The notes: generated by a model not told the origin, from the sequence alone. DNA of 64,000 bases from Gammaproteobacteria bacterium (GCA_016712635.1 JADJQS010000001.1:222001-286000); one strand, 5' to 3'. Counted from the first letter of the stretch, positions 45,421-54,440 are shown. Program-made: numbers and translations.

Positions 45421-45613
45421 CAGTATTTTTTCAAAAATCTCCTGTATTTGCAAAATATGTCTCATAAACACAACGTCGAAATGATGGCGGGGTGCTGCAA
45501 GAACCAGGAACTATGAACCGCCAAAGACTATAACATTTAATACATTGGTATTGCTGTAAGACAAAGACACTGGGCAGGGTGCGGTTCCAGGACCTTTTCC
45601 GGGGAAACACCGG

Positions 45614-46432
45614 ATGCCCGGCCCATCCAGCGGGGAAAGCCTATGGGACGGAAGCCCGGTACTGTGTCTACCGTCGCATCATGATGCAGGCGCCACCTTC
45701 CGGCCCCGGCGTTGGCGGACCCTCGAGGGACGCTCCGCCGGCCTCAACTCCTCCTGCCCTGCCTCGCCACCGGACTGCTGGCCCTTGCGGCAGGCCTGCT
45801 CCTCCGCTCCGCAGAAGGTCTCCGGCACCGCCGAGTTCACGCCCCCCCTGCATCGTGAAACGCATGACGGCCTGGTCGTGCCGCGGACGGGGCTGACGGT
45901 GCCGGCGCTGAATCTGGTCGACCAACAGGGACGGCCCTTTACCGGGGACCGCCTGCTCGGCCGATGGACCCTGCTGATGCTCGGCTACACCCATTGTCCG
46001 GACTACTGCCCCGCGACCCTGCTGACCCTCAACCGCGCGCTGCAGGGGCTGGAGCAGGGAGATCCCGCCCTGGCCGCGCGCGTGCAGGTGGTGTTCGTCT
46101 CGGTCGATCCGTTCCGCGACACGCCGGCCGTGCTGGCAGATTACATCGCCTTCTTCAATCCGCGCTTCCTCGCCACGACCGGCCAGCCCGCGGACCTGAA
46201 GCGGCTCGCCTTGCAACTGGGCGCGAACTACAGCTACACGGACGCCGGCAGCGGTCGCCTGATCCACGATGTGAACCGCCAGCCCGCACGCGACTACGCG
46301 GTGAACCACGACGCCGGTCTCTTCGTCTTCGACGAGCGCGCGCGTTTCTTCGAGCGGCTCGACCCTCCCCTGGACAGCGAACGCATCGAGGCGCTCCTGG
46401 CGCGTATCCGGGATCACGGCGACATCCAATAG
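45614..46432 (+). CDS. SCO1/SenC-like copper/thiol protein with disrupted N-terminus
   Basis: The domain from about 45850 on is clear: the copper/thiol motif YTHCPDYCPATLLTLN, the VFVSVDPFRDTPAVLADY region and a later histidine (VNHDAGLFVFD). SCO proteins load copper into cytochrome oxidase or handle thiols at the inner membrane. The first 75 residues of this frame are not SCO-like. The expected membrane anchor (LLLPCLATGLLALAAGLLL) is encoded at 45748-45804 in another frame, so at least one frameshift separates anchor from domain. The true start is uncertain. Confidence 0.8.
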   Translation: MPGPSSGESLWDGSPVLCLPSHHDAGATFRPRRWRTLEGRSAGLNSSCPASPPDCWPLRQACSSAPQKVSGTAEFTPPLHRETHDGLVVPRTGLTVPALNLVDQQGRPFTGDRLLGRWTLLMLGYTHCPDYCPATLLTLNRALQGLEQGDPALAARVQVVFVSVDPFRDTPAVLADYIAFFNPRFLATTGQPADLKRLALQLGANYSYTDAGSGRLIHDVNRQPARDYAVNHDAGLFVFDERARFFERLDPPLDSERIEALLARIRDHGDIQ

Positions 46433-46624
46433 AGTCTCCGGGGGCCGCCGCACGGGAATTCCTGTCCATGGGGACTGCCGCCCCGCGGAATTGGATTTAT
46501 ACTCTGGCGCCATGCCGGGACCGGAAGGTCCACATCACGCCATGGCCTGACCGCCCGTGCGGCCGTCATATCGTGCCGGCGGCATGAACCACCGCAACAC
46601 ACCGACCAAGAGATCAAGAGGAAT

Positions 46625-48097
46625 ATGAGACAGACATACCGGGCCTTCCTGCTCGCCACCCTCGGCCTGGCTCTCCCGCCTGCAAGCCACGCTGCGGCCG
46701 AACTCCCCGCCGAGGCGCTGGCGGTCAAGGGGACGGTCTCCGGCCTGAGCGGACCCGGGCTGGTACTTCAATATAATGGCGGCGCCACCCTGCCGATCGA
46801 CGCGAACGGCGCCTTCAGCTTCGACGCGGGACCCGCGGGCGGCGACTACGAGATCACGATCCTCGCCCAGCCGGCCGGATCCCTCTGCAACGCCACGGAA
46901 AACCGCGGCAGGCTGGCGGCAGACCGCACCGTACTGGTGAAGGTAGACTGCATCCCCGCCCATACGATAGGCGGGACCGTTGCAGGATTGCTCGGGGCAG
47001 GGCTGAGCCTGCGCAACAACGGGAAGGAGACGATTGCAGTCGACGCCGATGGCGGCTTTGCCTTTCCGGCCGCACAGCCGGCCGGCAGCGCCTACAGCGT
47101 GACGATCGTTACCCAACCCGATCAGTCGGTCTGCGCCGTCGGCAACGGCGCTGGCCGTGTCGGCATCGACAATGTCACCCGGATCGCCGTGACGTGCAGG
47201 ACGAACGCCCTGGGCTTCGCCTATGTGCTGGACAGCGCCGCGAAGAGCATCTTCACCTTCCGCATCGACGCCGCGAACGGCGCGCTGACGGCAACGGGCG
47301 CACCGGTTCCCGCCGGACAGGATCCCCTCTCGCTCACCATCGATCCGCTCGGGCGCTTCGCCTACGTGGCGAATTACGGTTCCAATGACATCCTGGTATA
47401 CCGCATCGATCGCGCCACGGGAGCGCTGACGGCGGCCGGCGCGCCCATAACGCTGGGCGCCTACCCCATCTCCATCGCGCTCGACCCGGCCGGCGTCTTC
47501 GCCTATGTGGCGAATTCCGGCTCCAACAGCGTGGGCGTATACCGCGTGGACCCCGCAAGCGGGGCGCTGACCGCCGCGGGCGCACCGGTTGCGGCCGGGG
47601 CATTCCCGATCTTCGTCACCCTGGATCCCGCCGGCCGCCACGCCTACGTCGTCAATTACGGCTCCGACACCGTCTCGGTCTACCGCGTCGACGCCGGAAA
47701 CGGCGGGCTGAGCCTCGCGGGGACCCCGGTCGCGACCGGGGCATACCCCTTCTCGATCACCATGGATCCGGCAGGCAGGTTCGCCTATGTCGCCAATTCC
47801 GGCGCGAACTCCGTGTCGAGCTACCGCATCGACGCCGCCAGCGGTGCATTGACCGCCACGGGGAGTCCGGCGGCGGCGGGGGCCGATCCCCAGTTCATCA
47901 GCGTGGATCCCGGCGGCCGCTTCGCCTACGTGACGAATTACAGCTCCGACAACGTCTCCGTGTACCGCATCGACGCCGCCACGGGGGCATTGAAGGCCGC
48001 CGGGCCACCCGTCGCCGCGGGCGGGATTCCGATCTCCATCTCGATGGATCCCGCGGGAAGATTCGCCTACGTGGCGACCGCTGAACGGCGGAAATAA
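46625..48097 (+). CDS. Exported lactonase-type beta-propeller protein with two N-terminal repeat domains
   Basis: A signal peptide (LPPASHAAAEL) precedes two homologous Ig-like units (about residues 34-109 and 110-188: GTVSGLSGPGLVLQYNGG, GTVAGLLGAGLSLRNNGK). Seven propeller blades follow with the recurring DPAGRFAYVANSG-type motif and YRIDAASGAL. This is the YVTN/lactonase fold; an enzymatic role is not shown. The frame is lost near 48080: the homologous sequence LNGGNNVSAFRIN continues in another frame to a stop at 48197. Confidence 0.88.
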   Translation: MRQTYRAFLLATLGLALPPASHAAAELPAEALAVKGTVSGLSGPGLVLQYNGGATLPIDANGAFSFDAGPAGGDYEITILAQPAGSLCNATENRGRLAADRTVLVKVDCIPAHTIGGTVAGLLGAGLSLRNNGKETIAVDADGGFAFPAAQPAGSAYSVTIVTQPDQSVCAVGNGAGRVGIDNVTRIAVTCRTNALGFAYVLDSAAKSIFTFRIDAANGALTATGAPVPAGQDPLSLTIDPLGRFAYVANYGSNDILVYRIDRATGALTAAGAPITLGAYPISIALDPAGVFAYVANSGSNSVGVYRVDPASGALTAAGAPVAAGAFPIFVTLDPAGRHAYVVNYGSDTVSVYRVDAGNGGLSLAGTPVATGAYPFSITMDPAGRFAYVANSGANSVSSYRIDAASGALTATGSPAAAGADPQFISVDPGGRFAYVTNYSSDNVSVYRIDAATGALKAAGPPVAAGGIPISISMDPAGRFAYVATAERRK

Positions 48098-48200
48098 TGT
48101 CTCGGCCTTCCGCATCAACACCCGGTCGGGCAGGCTGAGCGCCATGGGCCCGCGCAGGGCGACGGACTCGAGCCGGTTTTCCTCCACGGTGAGGTAAACC

Positions 48201-48221
48201 GCCGTGGTCGTGAGCCACGGC
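48201..48221. terminator. Hairpin after the lactonase-type gene
   Basis: GCCGTGG and CCACGGC form a stem with a seven-base loop just after the restored stop at 48197. No T run follows, so termination is uncertain. Confidence 0.35.
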
Positions 48222-48256
48222 GCACCGGAGCGGGAATCAAGGAAGCGGGCGGGGAA

Positions 48257-48330
48257 TGGCTGGGGGACTAGGATTCGAACCTAGATTAGCGGAGTCAGAG
48301 TCCGCTGTCCTGCCGTTGGACGATCCCCCA
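48257..48330 (-). tRNA. tRNA-Gln (anticodon CTG)
   Basis: The minus strand reads as a 74-base cloverleaf with encoded CCA. The acceptor stem is TGGGGGA/TCCCCCA, the anticodon stem GCGGA/TCCGC with loop CTCTGAC (anticodon CTG), and the T arm CTAGG-TTCGAAT-CCTAG. The 160 bases between it and rpsI show nothing else. Confidence 0.96.
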
Positions 48331-48490
48331 GAAGTGCAGCTACAAGGGAATGAAGGATAATCGGAACCGGCCGTCCGAATCCACCAGGCGCGACCACTGT
48401 GGTCATGCAGACCCGGCTCGGCGTGCCATCAGGCGGCAGGTTCCGATAAGCGGCAATGCTTCCGTATGACGTCTTTCGATCCGGAACGCG

Positions 48491-48886
48491 TCAGCGCTTC
48501 GAGTACTGCGGACGCTTGCGCGCCTTGTGCAGGCCGACCTTCTTGCGCTCCACGATGCGAGCATCGCGGGTCAGGAACCCGCCCTGGCGCAGGGTTTTCT
48601 TCTGCGTCTCGTCGTAGGCGAGAATGGCGCGGGCGATGGCGTGGCGGATCGCGCCGGCCTGGCCGGTGGTACCGCCGCCGCGCACGGTGACGCTGACATC
48701 GACGCCGCTGATGAGACCGGTGGCCTCGAGCGGCTGGCGCACTACCATGCGGGCCGTCTCACGGCCGAAATACTTGTCCAGTGAACGATCGTTCACCACG
48801 ATGGCGCCGTTGCCGCGCGACAGGAACGCGCGCGCCGTGGAGCTCTTGCGGCGGCCGGTGGTACAGATGGATTGGCTTGCTCTCAT
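48491..48886 (-). CDS. rpsI: 30S ribosomal protein S9
   Basis: The 131-residue product has TGRRKSSTARAFL near the start, VRGGGTTGQAGAIRHAIARA in the middle and ends in the universal RKRPQYSKR tail. It lies 18 bases after rplM, the standard rplM-rpsI operon. Confidence 0.98.
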   Translation of the reverse strand: MRASQSICTTGRRKSSTARAFLSRGNGAIVVNDRSLDKYFGRETARMVVRQPLEATGLISGVDVSVTVRGGGTTGQAGAIRHAIARAILAYDETQKKTLRQGGFLTRDARIVERKKVGLHKARKRPQYSKR

Positions 48887-48904
48887 TGGGGTGACCTGCC
48901 TGGG

Positions 48905-49333
48905 TTAGATCTCAAGGGGTTTCGGCTGCTGCGCCGCGTGCAGGTGGGAATCCCCAGCATACACGTGGAGCTTGCGGAACATGGCGCGCCCGAGCGGATT
49001 CTTCGGCATCATGCCCTTGACGGCGATCTCGATCACCCGCTCCGGGTGCTTGGCCAGCATCTCTTCGAAAGTGGCGGACTTCAGGTTGCCGACATAGCCG
49101 GTGTGGTGGTGATACACCTTGTCCTTCGCCTTGTTGCCCGTCATGCGGACCTTGGCGGCGTTGACCACGACGATATAGTCGCCGGTATCGACATGCGGGG
49201 TGTATACCGCCTTGTGCTTGCCGCGCAGGCGGTTGGCGATCTCGGTGCAGAGTCGTCCCACCGTCTTGCCGGCCGCGTCGATGACGTACCAGTCCCGCTT
49301 CACGGTCTCGTGTTTTGCGCTAAAGGTTTTCAT
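48905..49333 (-). CDS. rplM: 50S ribosomal protein L13
   Basis: This 142-residue protein has the L13 landmarks WYVIDAAGKTVGRL, NRLRGKHKAVYTPH, GDYIVVVNA and VKGMMPKNPLGRAMFRKLHVY. It is the first gene of the rplM-rpsI operon, behind a strong promoter at 49409-49437 with a leader of about 70 bases. Confidence 0.98.
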   Translation of the reverse strand: MKTFSAKHETVKRDWYVIDAAGKTVGRLCTEIANRLRGKHKAVYTPHVDTGDYIVVVNAAKVRMTGNKAKDKVYHHHTGYVGNLKSATFEEMLAKHPERVIEIAVKGMMPKNPLGRAMFRKLHVYAGDSHLHAAQQPKPLEI

Positions 49334-49408
49334 ATTCCCAAGAACCTCGATCTCGCGAAAAAAATGCGGGCCGATTGCCCGTCTGATGCCCAGCCGTAAA
49401 AAGCGAGG

Positions 49409-49437
49409 ATTCTACCCAATTACCGCCCCAGCGGCAA
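49409..49437 (-). promoter_or_regulatory. Sigma-70 promoter of rplM-rpsI
   Basis: On the minus strand TTGCCG (49432-49437), a 17-base spacer and TAGAAT (49409-49414) form a near-consensus promoter about 76 bases before the rplM start. Confidence 0.75.
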
Positions 49438-49497
49438 GCCGGACCGCCGCGCCGGCCGAATCCGGGCGATTACCGGGGCTGGTCCCGGCCGGCAGGC

Positions 49498-49803
49498 TCA
49501 GATCCTGAGCCGATCGACCACACGGCCGTGCAGCAGGTGTTCCTCGATGATCTCATCCAGGTCCCGCTCGCTGCGGTAGGTGTACCAGACCCCCTCCGGG
49601 TATACCACCATGGTCGGCCCTTGCGCGCAGCGCCCCAGACAGCCGGCGCTGTTGACGCGCACCCCGCCGGGCACGGTGAGACCGAGCGACTTTGCCCGAT
49701 CCTTGGCATAGTCGCGCAGATCCTCGGCATGGTGATCGCCGCAGGCGGCGCGGCCGTCCTCCCGCCGGTTGGTGCAGAAAAAAAGATGGCGCTGATAGAA
49801 CAT
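49498..49803 (-). CDS. Thioredoxin-like [2Fe-2S] ferredoxin
   Basis: With the ATG at 49803 the 101-residue protein shows FFCTNRREDGRAACGD and, later, NSAGCLGRCAQGPTMVVYPEG. This is the four-cysteine pattern of shethna-type, thioredoxin-fold ferredoxins. It ends with the usual DLDEIIEEHL helix. It is divergently placed with the GlcF-like gene. The electron partner is unknown. Confidence 0.92.
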   Translation of the reverse strand: MFYQRHLFFCTNRREDGRAACGDHHAEDLRDYAKDRAKSLGLTVPGGVRVNSAGCLGRCAQGPTMVVYPEGVWYTYRSERDLDEIIEEHLLHGRVVDRLRI

Positions 49804-49825
49804 GGGCACACGATACAAGATCCGT

Positions 49826-49951
49826 CAGGAAAGGGGAAAGGGTGCGAAGCAGGGCATGGTCTGCCGAAACGGCGCGGGCGTGCCTGAGGCGTGCGCCCTT
49901 TCCACGCCGCCGATTTCTCTTTACTCTTTCCTCTTTACTCTTCGCAACTTA
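49826..49951. repeat. Purine/pyrimidine-rich inverted repeat, diverged relative of the GTGAGG family
   Basis: The left arm near 49826-49852 is AGGAAAGGGGAAAGGGTGCGAA. The right arm near 49917-49951 consists of TTTACTCTTTC-type units ending in TTCGC. The two are roughly complementary and lie upstream of the glcF-like start, as the related element does before the NHL gene at 3300. Confidence 0.45.
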
Positions 49952-49966
49952 GACCTCGAGACACCC

Positions 49967-51226
49967 GTGGACCTCCGCACGCTGATCAAACAAGAAGCCG
50001 ACCAGTGCGTCAAATGCGGGCTGTGCCTGCCGCAGTGCCCCACCTACCGCGAGACGCTGGATGAGGGGGATTCACCGCGCGGCCGCATCGCCCTGATGCA
50101 GGCATTGGCCGAGGAGCGCCTGCCGGCCGCGGGGCGGCTGGCGTACCACCTGGACCGCTGCCTGGCCTGCCGCGCCTGTGAACGCGCCTGTCCCTCCGGC
50201 GTGCGCTACGGCACGCTGATAGACTCCGCGCGCGCGCTGCAGGAAACGGGGGACGCCTCCCGACGGGACAGGTCATGGCTGCCGAGGCTGCTAAACCGGA
50301 TGGTGGCCAGCCCCGGACGGATCCGCACCGCCGGTCGCGCCCTTCGGCTCTACCGGACCAGCGGTCTGCGCCGGATGGTCCGTCGCAGCGGCCTCTTGGG
50401 CCACCTGCCCGGGCTTGGCCGCCTGGACGACCTGCTGCCCGATGCTGCGGCCGCGCCGCGCCCGCGCCACGATTTCTATCCCCCCGCAGGTCGCGAGCTC
50501 GGACGGGTCGCGCTGTTCACCGGCTGCATGTCGGACACCTTCAGCCCGTCCGTCCTCGACGCCTCCATCCGCCTCCTCAGGCGCGCCGGCTTCGGCGTCC
50601 ACCTTCCGCCGGGACAGGGCTGCTGCGGCGCGCTGCACCTGCACGCGGGGGAGCTGGCACGGGCGGGAGAGATGGCGCGGCGCAACCTGGATGCCTTCAA
50701 CGCCCTGGCGGTCGACGCGGTGCTGTATACCGCAAGCGGCTGCGGTGTCACCCTGTGGGAGTACCCCGCCGGATCCGGTCGTGCGAACGGCGCCCCCGGC
50801 GCGTTCACCGCCCCGGTGATGGACGTCACGCGGTTTCTCGCCGACCTCGAATGGCCGGCGGATGTCCCGCTCGCGCCCCTCGCGCGCCGGGCGGCGATCC
50901 AGGATCCCTGCCTGCAGCGCAACGTGCTGCGGGACACGACACCTCCCTATCGCCTGCTGGGGCGCATCCCCGGCCTCGAGATCATCGCGCTGCCGGGCAA
51001 CGAGCTGTGCTGCGGCGCGGCGGGCGCCTATATGCTAGAGCAGCCGGAGATGTCCGCCGCGCTGCGCGCCGACAAGCTGGTGGCGCTGCAAGGCTGCGGG
51101 GCGGAGTTGCTGGTGACCTCGAACATCGGCTGCGCGATCCATCTGGCCGCCGGACTGCGCGCACAGGGTTCAGAGGTGGAAGTGGTTCATCCGGTTGTGT
51201 TGCTGGAGAGGCAGGTCCGCGGCTAA
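49967..51226 (+). CDS. glcF: GlcF-like iron-sulfur (CCG-domain) oxidoreductase subunit
   Basis: The GTG at 49967 gives 419 residues. The N-terminal part holds two [4Fe-4S] motifs, CVKCGLCLPQCP and CLACRACERACP. Two cysteine-rich CCG domains follow (FTGCMSD ... GQGCCGALHLHAGE; QDPCLQRN ... NELCCGAAGAYML). This layout is that of glycolate oxidase iron-sulfur subunit GlcF. No glcD or glcE is present in the window, so the substrate is uncertain. The open frame extends upstream through the repeat but without coding character. Confidence 0.85.
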   Translation: MDLRTLIKQEADQCVKCGLCLPQCPTYRETLDEGDSPRGRIALMQALAEERLPAAGRLAYHLDRCLACRACERACPSGVRYGTLIDSARALQETGDASRRDRSWLPRLLNRMVASPGRIRTAGRALRLYRTSGLRRMVRRSGLLGHLPGLGRLDDLLPDAAAAPRPRHDFYPPAGRELGRVALFTGCMSDTFSPSVLDASIRLLRRAGFGVHLPPGQGCCGALHLHAGELARAGEMARRNLDAFNALAVDAVLYTASGCGVTLWEYPAGSGRANGAPGAFTAPVMDVTRFLADLEWPADVPLAPLARRAAIQDPCLQRNVLRDTTPPYRLLGRIPGLEIIALPGNELCCGAAGAYMLEQPEMSAALRADKLVALQGCGAELLVTSNIGCAIHLAAGLRAQGSEVEVVHPVVLLERQVRG

Positions 51227-51227
51227 A

Positions 51228-51259
51228 GGGGGCTCACGAGTGCAACCTCGTGCCGCCCC
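51228..51259. terminator. Hairpin between convergent glcF-like and coq7 genes
   Basis: GGGGGCTCACGAG and CTCGTGCCGCCCC form an imperfect stem with loop TGCAAC, between the stops at 51226 and 51270. It lacks a clear T run on either side. Confidence 0.4.
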
Positions 51260-51269
51260 TGCACTTAAC

Positions 51270-51914
51270 TCAGATCCAGTACGCCGTCTTCGTCATTACC
51301 TTCGAGGTGAGCGCCATCAGGCCGCGGACGGGCGCGGGCAGCGGCGCACCGCCGGCGTTGAGCGCGGTGGTGGCGTGGTGGGACTCGTCGATCTTCATCT
51401 GCTCGAGGATGGCGCGGCTCTTGCTATCGCGCGGCGACAGCCGGCGCAGGTGGTCCTCGAGATGGCGCACCACCTGGCGCTCCGTCTCGACGATGAATCC
51501 CAGGCTCCATTTGTCGCCGGCCCAGCCGGCGGCCGCGCCGATCGCGAGCGAGCCCGTGTACCAGAACGGATTCAGCAGGCTGGTGCGGCCGCCCAGCTCG
51601 CGGGTGCGGCGCGCGCACCACTCGAGGTGGTCGTTCTCCTCCAGCGCCGCCTGCTCCATCTTCTCGCGCACCTGCGGCAGGCGCGCGGTCAGCGCCTGCC
51701 CCTGGTAGAGGGCCTGCGCGGAGACCTCGCCGGAGTGATTCACGCGCATGAGACGCGCGGCCTCGTTCCGCTCCCGCGCACCGAGATCGGCCTCGGCACA
51801 GGCATCGGCCGGGTCCGGCCGCCCCGACGTCTCCGGCCGGCCGAACACCGTGCGCAGGCCGCGGTCGACATTGATGAGAAGGCGATCAAATGGGGAATAG
51901 TGTCGCGCGCTCAT
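51270..51914 (-). CDS. coq7: 3-demethoxyubiquinol 3-hydroxylase Coq7
   Basis: The ATG at 51914 gives 214 residues. Di-iron ligands are visible in MRVNHSGEVSAQALYQGQ, EENDHLEW, ETERQVVRHLEDH and DESHH. Coq7 adds the last hydroxyl in ubiquinone synthesis at the inner membrane. It lies next to speD, an arrangement I recall from Pseudomonas. Confidence 0.96.
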   Translation of the reverse strand: MSARHYSPFDRLLINVDRGLRTVFGRPETSGRPDPADACAEADLGARERNEAARLMRVNHSGEVSAQALYQGQALTARLPQVREKMEQAALEENDHLEWCARRTRELGGRTSLLNPFWYTGSLAIGAAAGWAGDKWSLGFIVETERQVVRHLEDHLRRLSPRDSKSRAILEQMKIDESHHATTALNAGGAPLPAPVRGLMALTSKVMTKTAYWI

Positions 51915-51968
51915 GTACTGAATCTCCCGCGCAGTAACGGCGGCGGGCACCGCCGCCGTTACTGCCAG

Positions 51969-52775
51969 TCACATCTTATGGATGTTCTGGCCGTAAAAGA
52001 TTTCCGCCATCTCCTGCTGCAGCTGGCGCTTGATCTGGCGCTTCTCGGCCTCGTCCAGGTCTTTCTCACCGGTGCCGAACAGGTAGGTGTCGAGTCCGAA
52101 TTCCTTCAGGATCATCTTGGTATGGAAGATATTTTCCTGGTACACGTTGACGTCGATGGTCTGGTAACGGTCCAGCGTGTCCTTGGAAAGGTAATTCTGG
52201 ATCGAGTTGATCTTGTGGTCGATGTAGAGCTTCTTGCCCTTGACGTCGCGGGTAAAGCCGCGCACGCGGTAATCCATGATGACGATGTCCGACTCGAAGC
52301 TGTGGATCAGGTAATTGAGCGCCTTCAGCGGCGAGACGCGGCCGCAGGTCGACACGTCGATGTCGACGCGGAAGCTGCTGATGCCATTATCGGGATGGCT
52401 CTCGGGATAGGTGTGCACCGTGAGGTGGCTCTTGTCCAGGTGGGCGACGACCGCCTCCGGCAGCGGGCCGGGCGCCTCGATGTCCTCGAATATCTGCAGC
52501 GGTACAATGGACTCTTCCGCGATCAGCATCGTGACGCTCGCGCCCTGGGGATCGTAATCCTGGCGCGCGATGTTGAGGATGCTCGCCCCGATGATCTCGG
52601 AGACGTTGGTGAGGATCTGCGTAAGCCGCTCGGCGTTGTAGGCCTCGTCGATGTACTCGATATACTCCCGCCGGTGTTTGTCTGTCTTGGCGTAACAGAT
52701 ATCGTAGATGTTGAAGCTCAGGCTCTTGGTCAGATTGTTGAAGCCGTGCAACCTCAGTTTCTGATCTTTCGACAT
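51969..52775 (-). CDS. speD: S-adenosylmethionine decarboxylase proenzyme
   Basis: The ATG at 52775 gives a 268-residue protein with LRLHGFNNLTKSLSFNIYDI and the self-cleavage region DKSHLTVHTYPESHPD, where the serine becomes the pyruvoyl group. The length fits the long gammaproteobacterial class. It supplies decarboxylated SAM for spermidine synthesis. Confidence 0.97.
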   Translation of the reverse strand: MSKDQKLRLHGFNNLTKSLSFNIYDICYAKTDKHRREYIEYIDEAYNAERLTQILTNVSEIIGASILNIARQDYDPQGASVTMLIAEESIVPLQIFEDIEAPGPLPEAVVAHLDKSHLTVHTYPESHPDNGISSFRVDIDVSTCGRVSPLKALNYLIHSFESDIVIMDYRVRGFTRDVKGKKLYIDHKINSIQNYLSKDTLDRYQTIDVNVYQENIFHTKMILKEFGLDTYLFGTGEKDLDEAEKRQIKRQLQQEMAEIFYGQNIHKM

Positions 52776-52850
52776 CTCACGTAACACCTCTCGGTCAAGT
52801 TGAAAGCGGAGTATGCTAACACATTCTGCCGCCGCCAGACGCCCTGCCCG

Positions 52851-53309
52851 CTACAGCGGCTTCCCCGCGATCGGCGGATGGTGGATCATCTGCACGATAT
52901 TGCCGTCCGGGTCCGCGCAATAAAAGCTGCGCGCGCCGTCCCGATGGGTGCGCGGCGGCGCCTTGATCGGCACATCGTGCCGGCGCAGGAATTCGTGCCA
53001 CTCGTCCACCTGTTCCGGCGTCCGGATGATAAATCCTATGTGATCAAGGCGTTGCGGCTTCAACGGAGTGAAATCCGCGGGCGCCCGGTGCAAGGCCAGG
53101 TTGTCCCCGCCGGAGGTGAGGTAGACGTTGTCCGGGTCCGGACGCCATTCGACGGTCATCCCGAGCAGCTCGACGTAGAAGCGCTCGACCGCGGCGAAGT
53201 CCCGCACGTATAGCGCCACGTGCCGCAGGCCCGCCGTCGGCGCGGGGCGCTGCAAATCCGCGGCCCCGGCGGAAGCCGCCTCAGGGACCTTCGACGATCT
53301 GGTAGTCAT
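52851..53309 (-). CDS. VOC/glyoxalase-family protein
   Basis: The 152-residue product has the beta-alpha-beta-beta-beta pattern with LRHVALYVRDFAAVERFYVE, LDHIGFIIRTPEQVDEWHEF and ARSFYCADPDGNIVQMIHHP. The metal ligands (His in RHVALY and in LDHIGF, Glu/Asp later) are compatible with a VOC metalloenzyme. Its start lies inside the OsmC-like gene. The substrate cannot be assigned. Confidence 0.9.
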   Translation of the reverse strand: MTTRSSKVPEAASAGAADLQRPAPTAGLRHVALYVRDFAAVERFYVELLGMTVEWRPDPDNVYLTSGGDNLALHRAPADFTPLKPQRLDHIGFIIRTPEQVDEWHEFLRRHDVPIKAPPRTHRDGARSFYCADPDGNIVQMIHHPPIAGKPL

Positions 53310-53703
53310 GACTGATGTCGACCCCGGCGCGCCGGAGCATGATCGAGGCCGAGCAGTATTTCTCGGCGGAAAGGTCCACCGCGCGCTTGACGGCCGACTC
53401 GCTCAGTCCCTTGCCGGTGACAATGAAGCGGATGTGGATGCGCGTGAACACCTTGGGGGCCTCTTCCGCCCGCTCGGCGTCTATCTCGACCACGCAATCC
53501 TGTATCGGCTGGCGGGACTTCTTCAGGATGTCGACCACATCGTAGGCGGTGCACCCGCCCGTCCCCAGCAGCACCATCTCCATGGGGCGCAGCCCGAGAT
53601 TGCGCCCTCCGCCGTCCACCGGGCCGTCCATCACCACGGCATGGCCGCTGTCGCTGTTGCCGACGAACTGCGCCTGCTCCGTCCACTTGATCCTGGCCTT
53701 CAT
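53281..53703 (-). CDS. OsmC-family protein
   Basis: With the ATG at 53703 the 140-residue protein shows GGGRNLGLRPMEMVLLGTGGCTAYDVVDIL and SAEKYCSASIML, the two cysteine regions of the OsmC/Ohr fold. It is probably a thiol peroxidase-like protein. It is divergent from crp across 98 bases and overlaps the VOC gene by 29. The same crp-osmC-speD order occurs, as I recall, in Pseudomonas. Confidence 0.93.
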   Translation of the reverse strand: MKARIKWTEQAQFVGNSDSGHAVVMDGPVDGGGRNLGLRPMEMVLLGTGGCTAYDVVDILKKSRQPIQDCVVEIDAERAEEAPKVFTRIHIRFIVTGKGLSESAVKRAVDLSAEKYCSASIMLRRAGVDISHDYQIVEGP

Positions 53704-53801
53704 TAAACTTCTTCCCGCCCTTACCGATAAGTCATACGAAATAATAAGTTGACCGCCACAGCCGCTGTGCGCCACCCGGGCTGGGCATGCGAGGGTCCAT
53801 C

Positions 53802-54440
53802 ATGACGCAATTGCGACGAAAAATCACCAACACCACCATCGAACGATTCCTGGGCCACTGCCATCGCCGACGCTACCCCGCCAAGGGCGTGATCATCTAC
53901 GCCAGCGATGCGCCGGACGCCCTGTATTACATCATCGAAGGCTCGGTCACGGTGCTGCACGAGGATGACGACGGCCACGAAATCGTGCTGGCGTATCTGA
54001 ACGCGGGCGATTTCTTCGGCGAGATGGGACTGTTCGACAAGGAAAATCCCAGGCGCAGCGCCTGGGTGCGCGCCCGCACGCAATGCGAGCTGGCGGAGAT
54101 AAACTACGAAAAGTTCCGCACGCTGGGCTCGCAGAATCCCGACATCCTGTTCGAACTGGCCAGCCAGATGGCCATGCGCCTGCGCCGCACCAGCAGCATG
54201 GTCGGCCGGCTCGCCTTCATGGACGTCGCCGGGCGCGTCGCCCGCACGCTGCTGGAGCTGTGCCAGCAGCCGGACGCCATCACCCACCCCGACGGGATGC
54301 AGATCCGCATCACGCGCCAGGAGCTGGGCCGCATCGTCGGCTGTTCACGCGAAATGGTCGGCCGTGTGCTGAAGAACCTGGAACAGCAGAACCTGATCAC
54401 CGCCAAGGGCAAGACCATCGTAGTGTTCGGGACGCGGTAA
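53802..54440 (+). CDS. crp: Cyclic-AMP receptor protein (CRP/Vfr)
   Basis: The ATG at 53802 follows GAGGG. The 212-residue protein has a cNMP-binding domain with GDFFGEMGLFDKENPRRSAWVRA and a C-terminal helix-turn-helix ITRQELGRIVGCSREMVGRVLKNLE, essentially the CRP recognition helix. Its place near trpC, OsmC and speD matches the Vfr locus of pseudomonads. Confidence 0.95.
   Translation: MTQLRRKITNTTIERFLGHCHRRRYPAKGVIIYASDAPDALYYIIEGSVTVLHEDDDGHEIVLAYLNAGDFFGEMGLFDKENPRRSAWVRARTQCELAEINYEKFRTLGSQNPDILFELASQMAMRLRRTSSMVGRLAFMDVAGRVARTLLELCQQPDAITHPDGMQIRITRQELGRIVGCSREMVGRVLKNLEQQNLITAKGKTIVVFGTR

Noticed and set aside
48257..48330. tRNA-Gln as an integration site for the accessory segment
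   Set aside because: The low-GC segment begins 11 kb away, and no repeat of the tRNA 3' end was seen near it.
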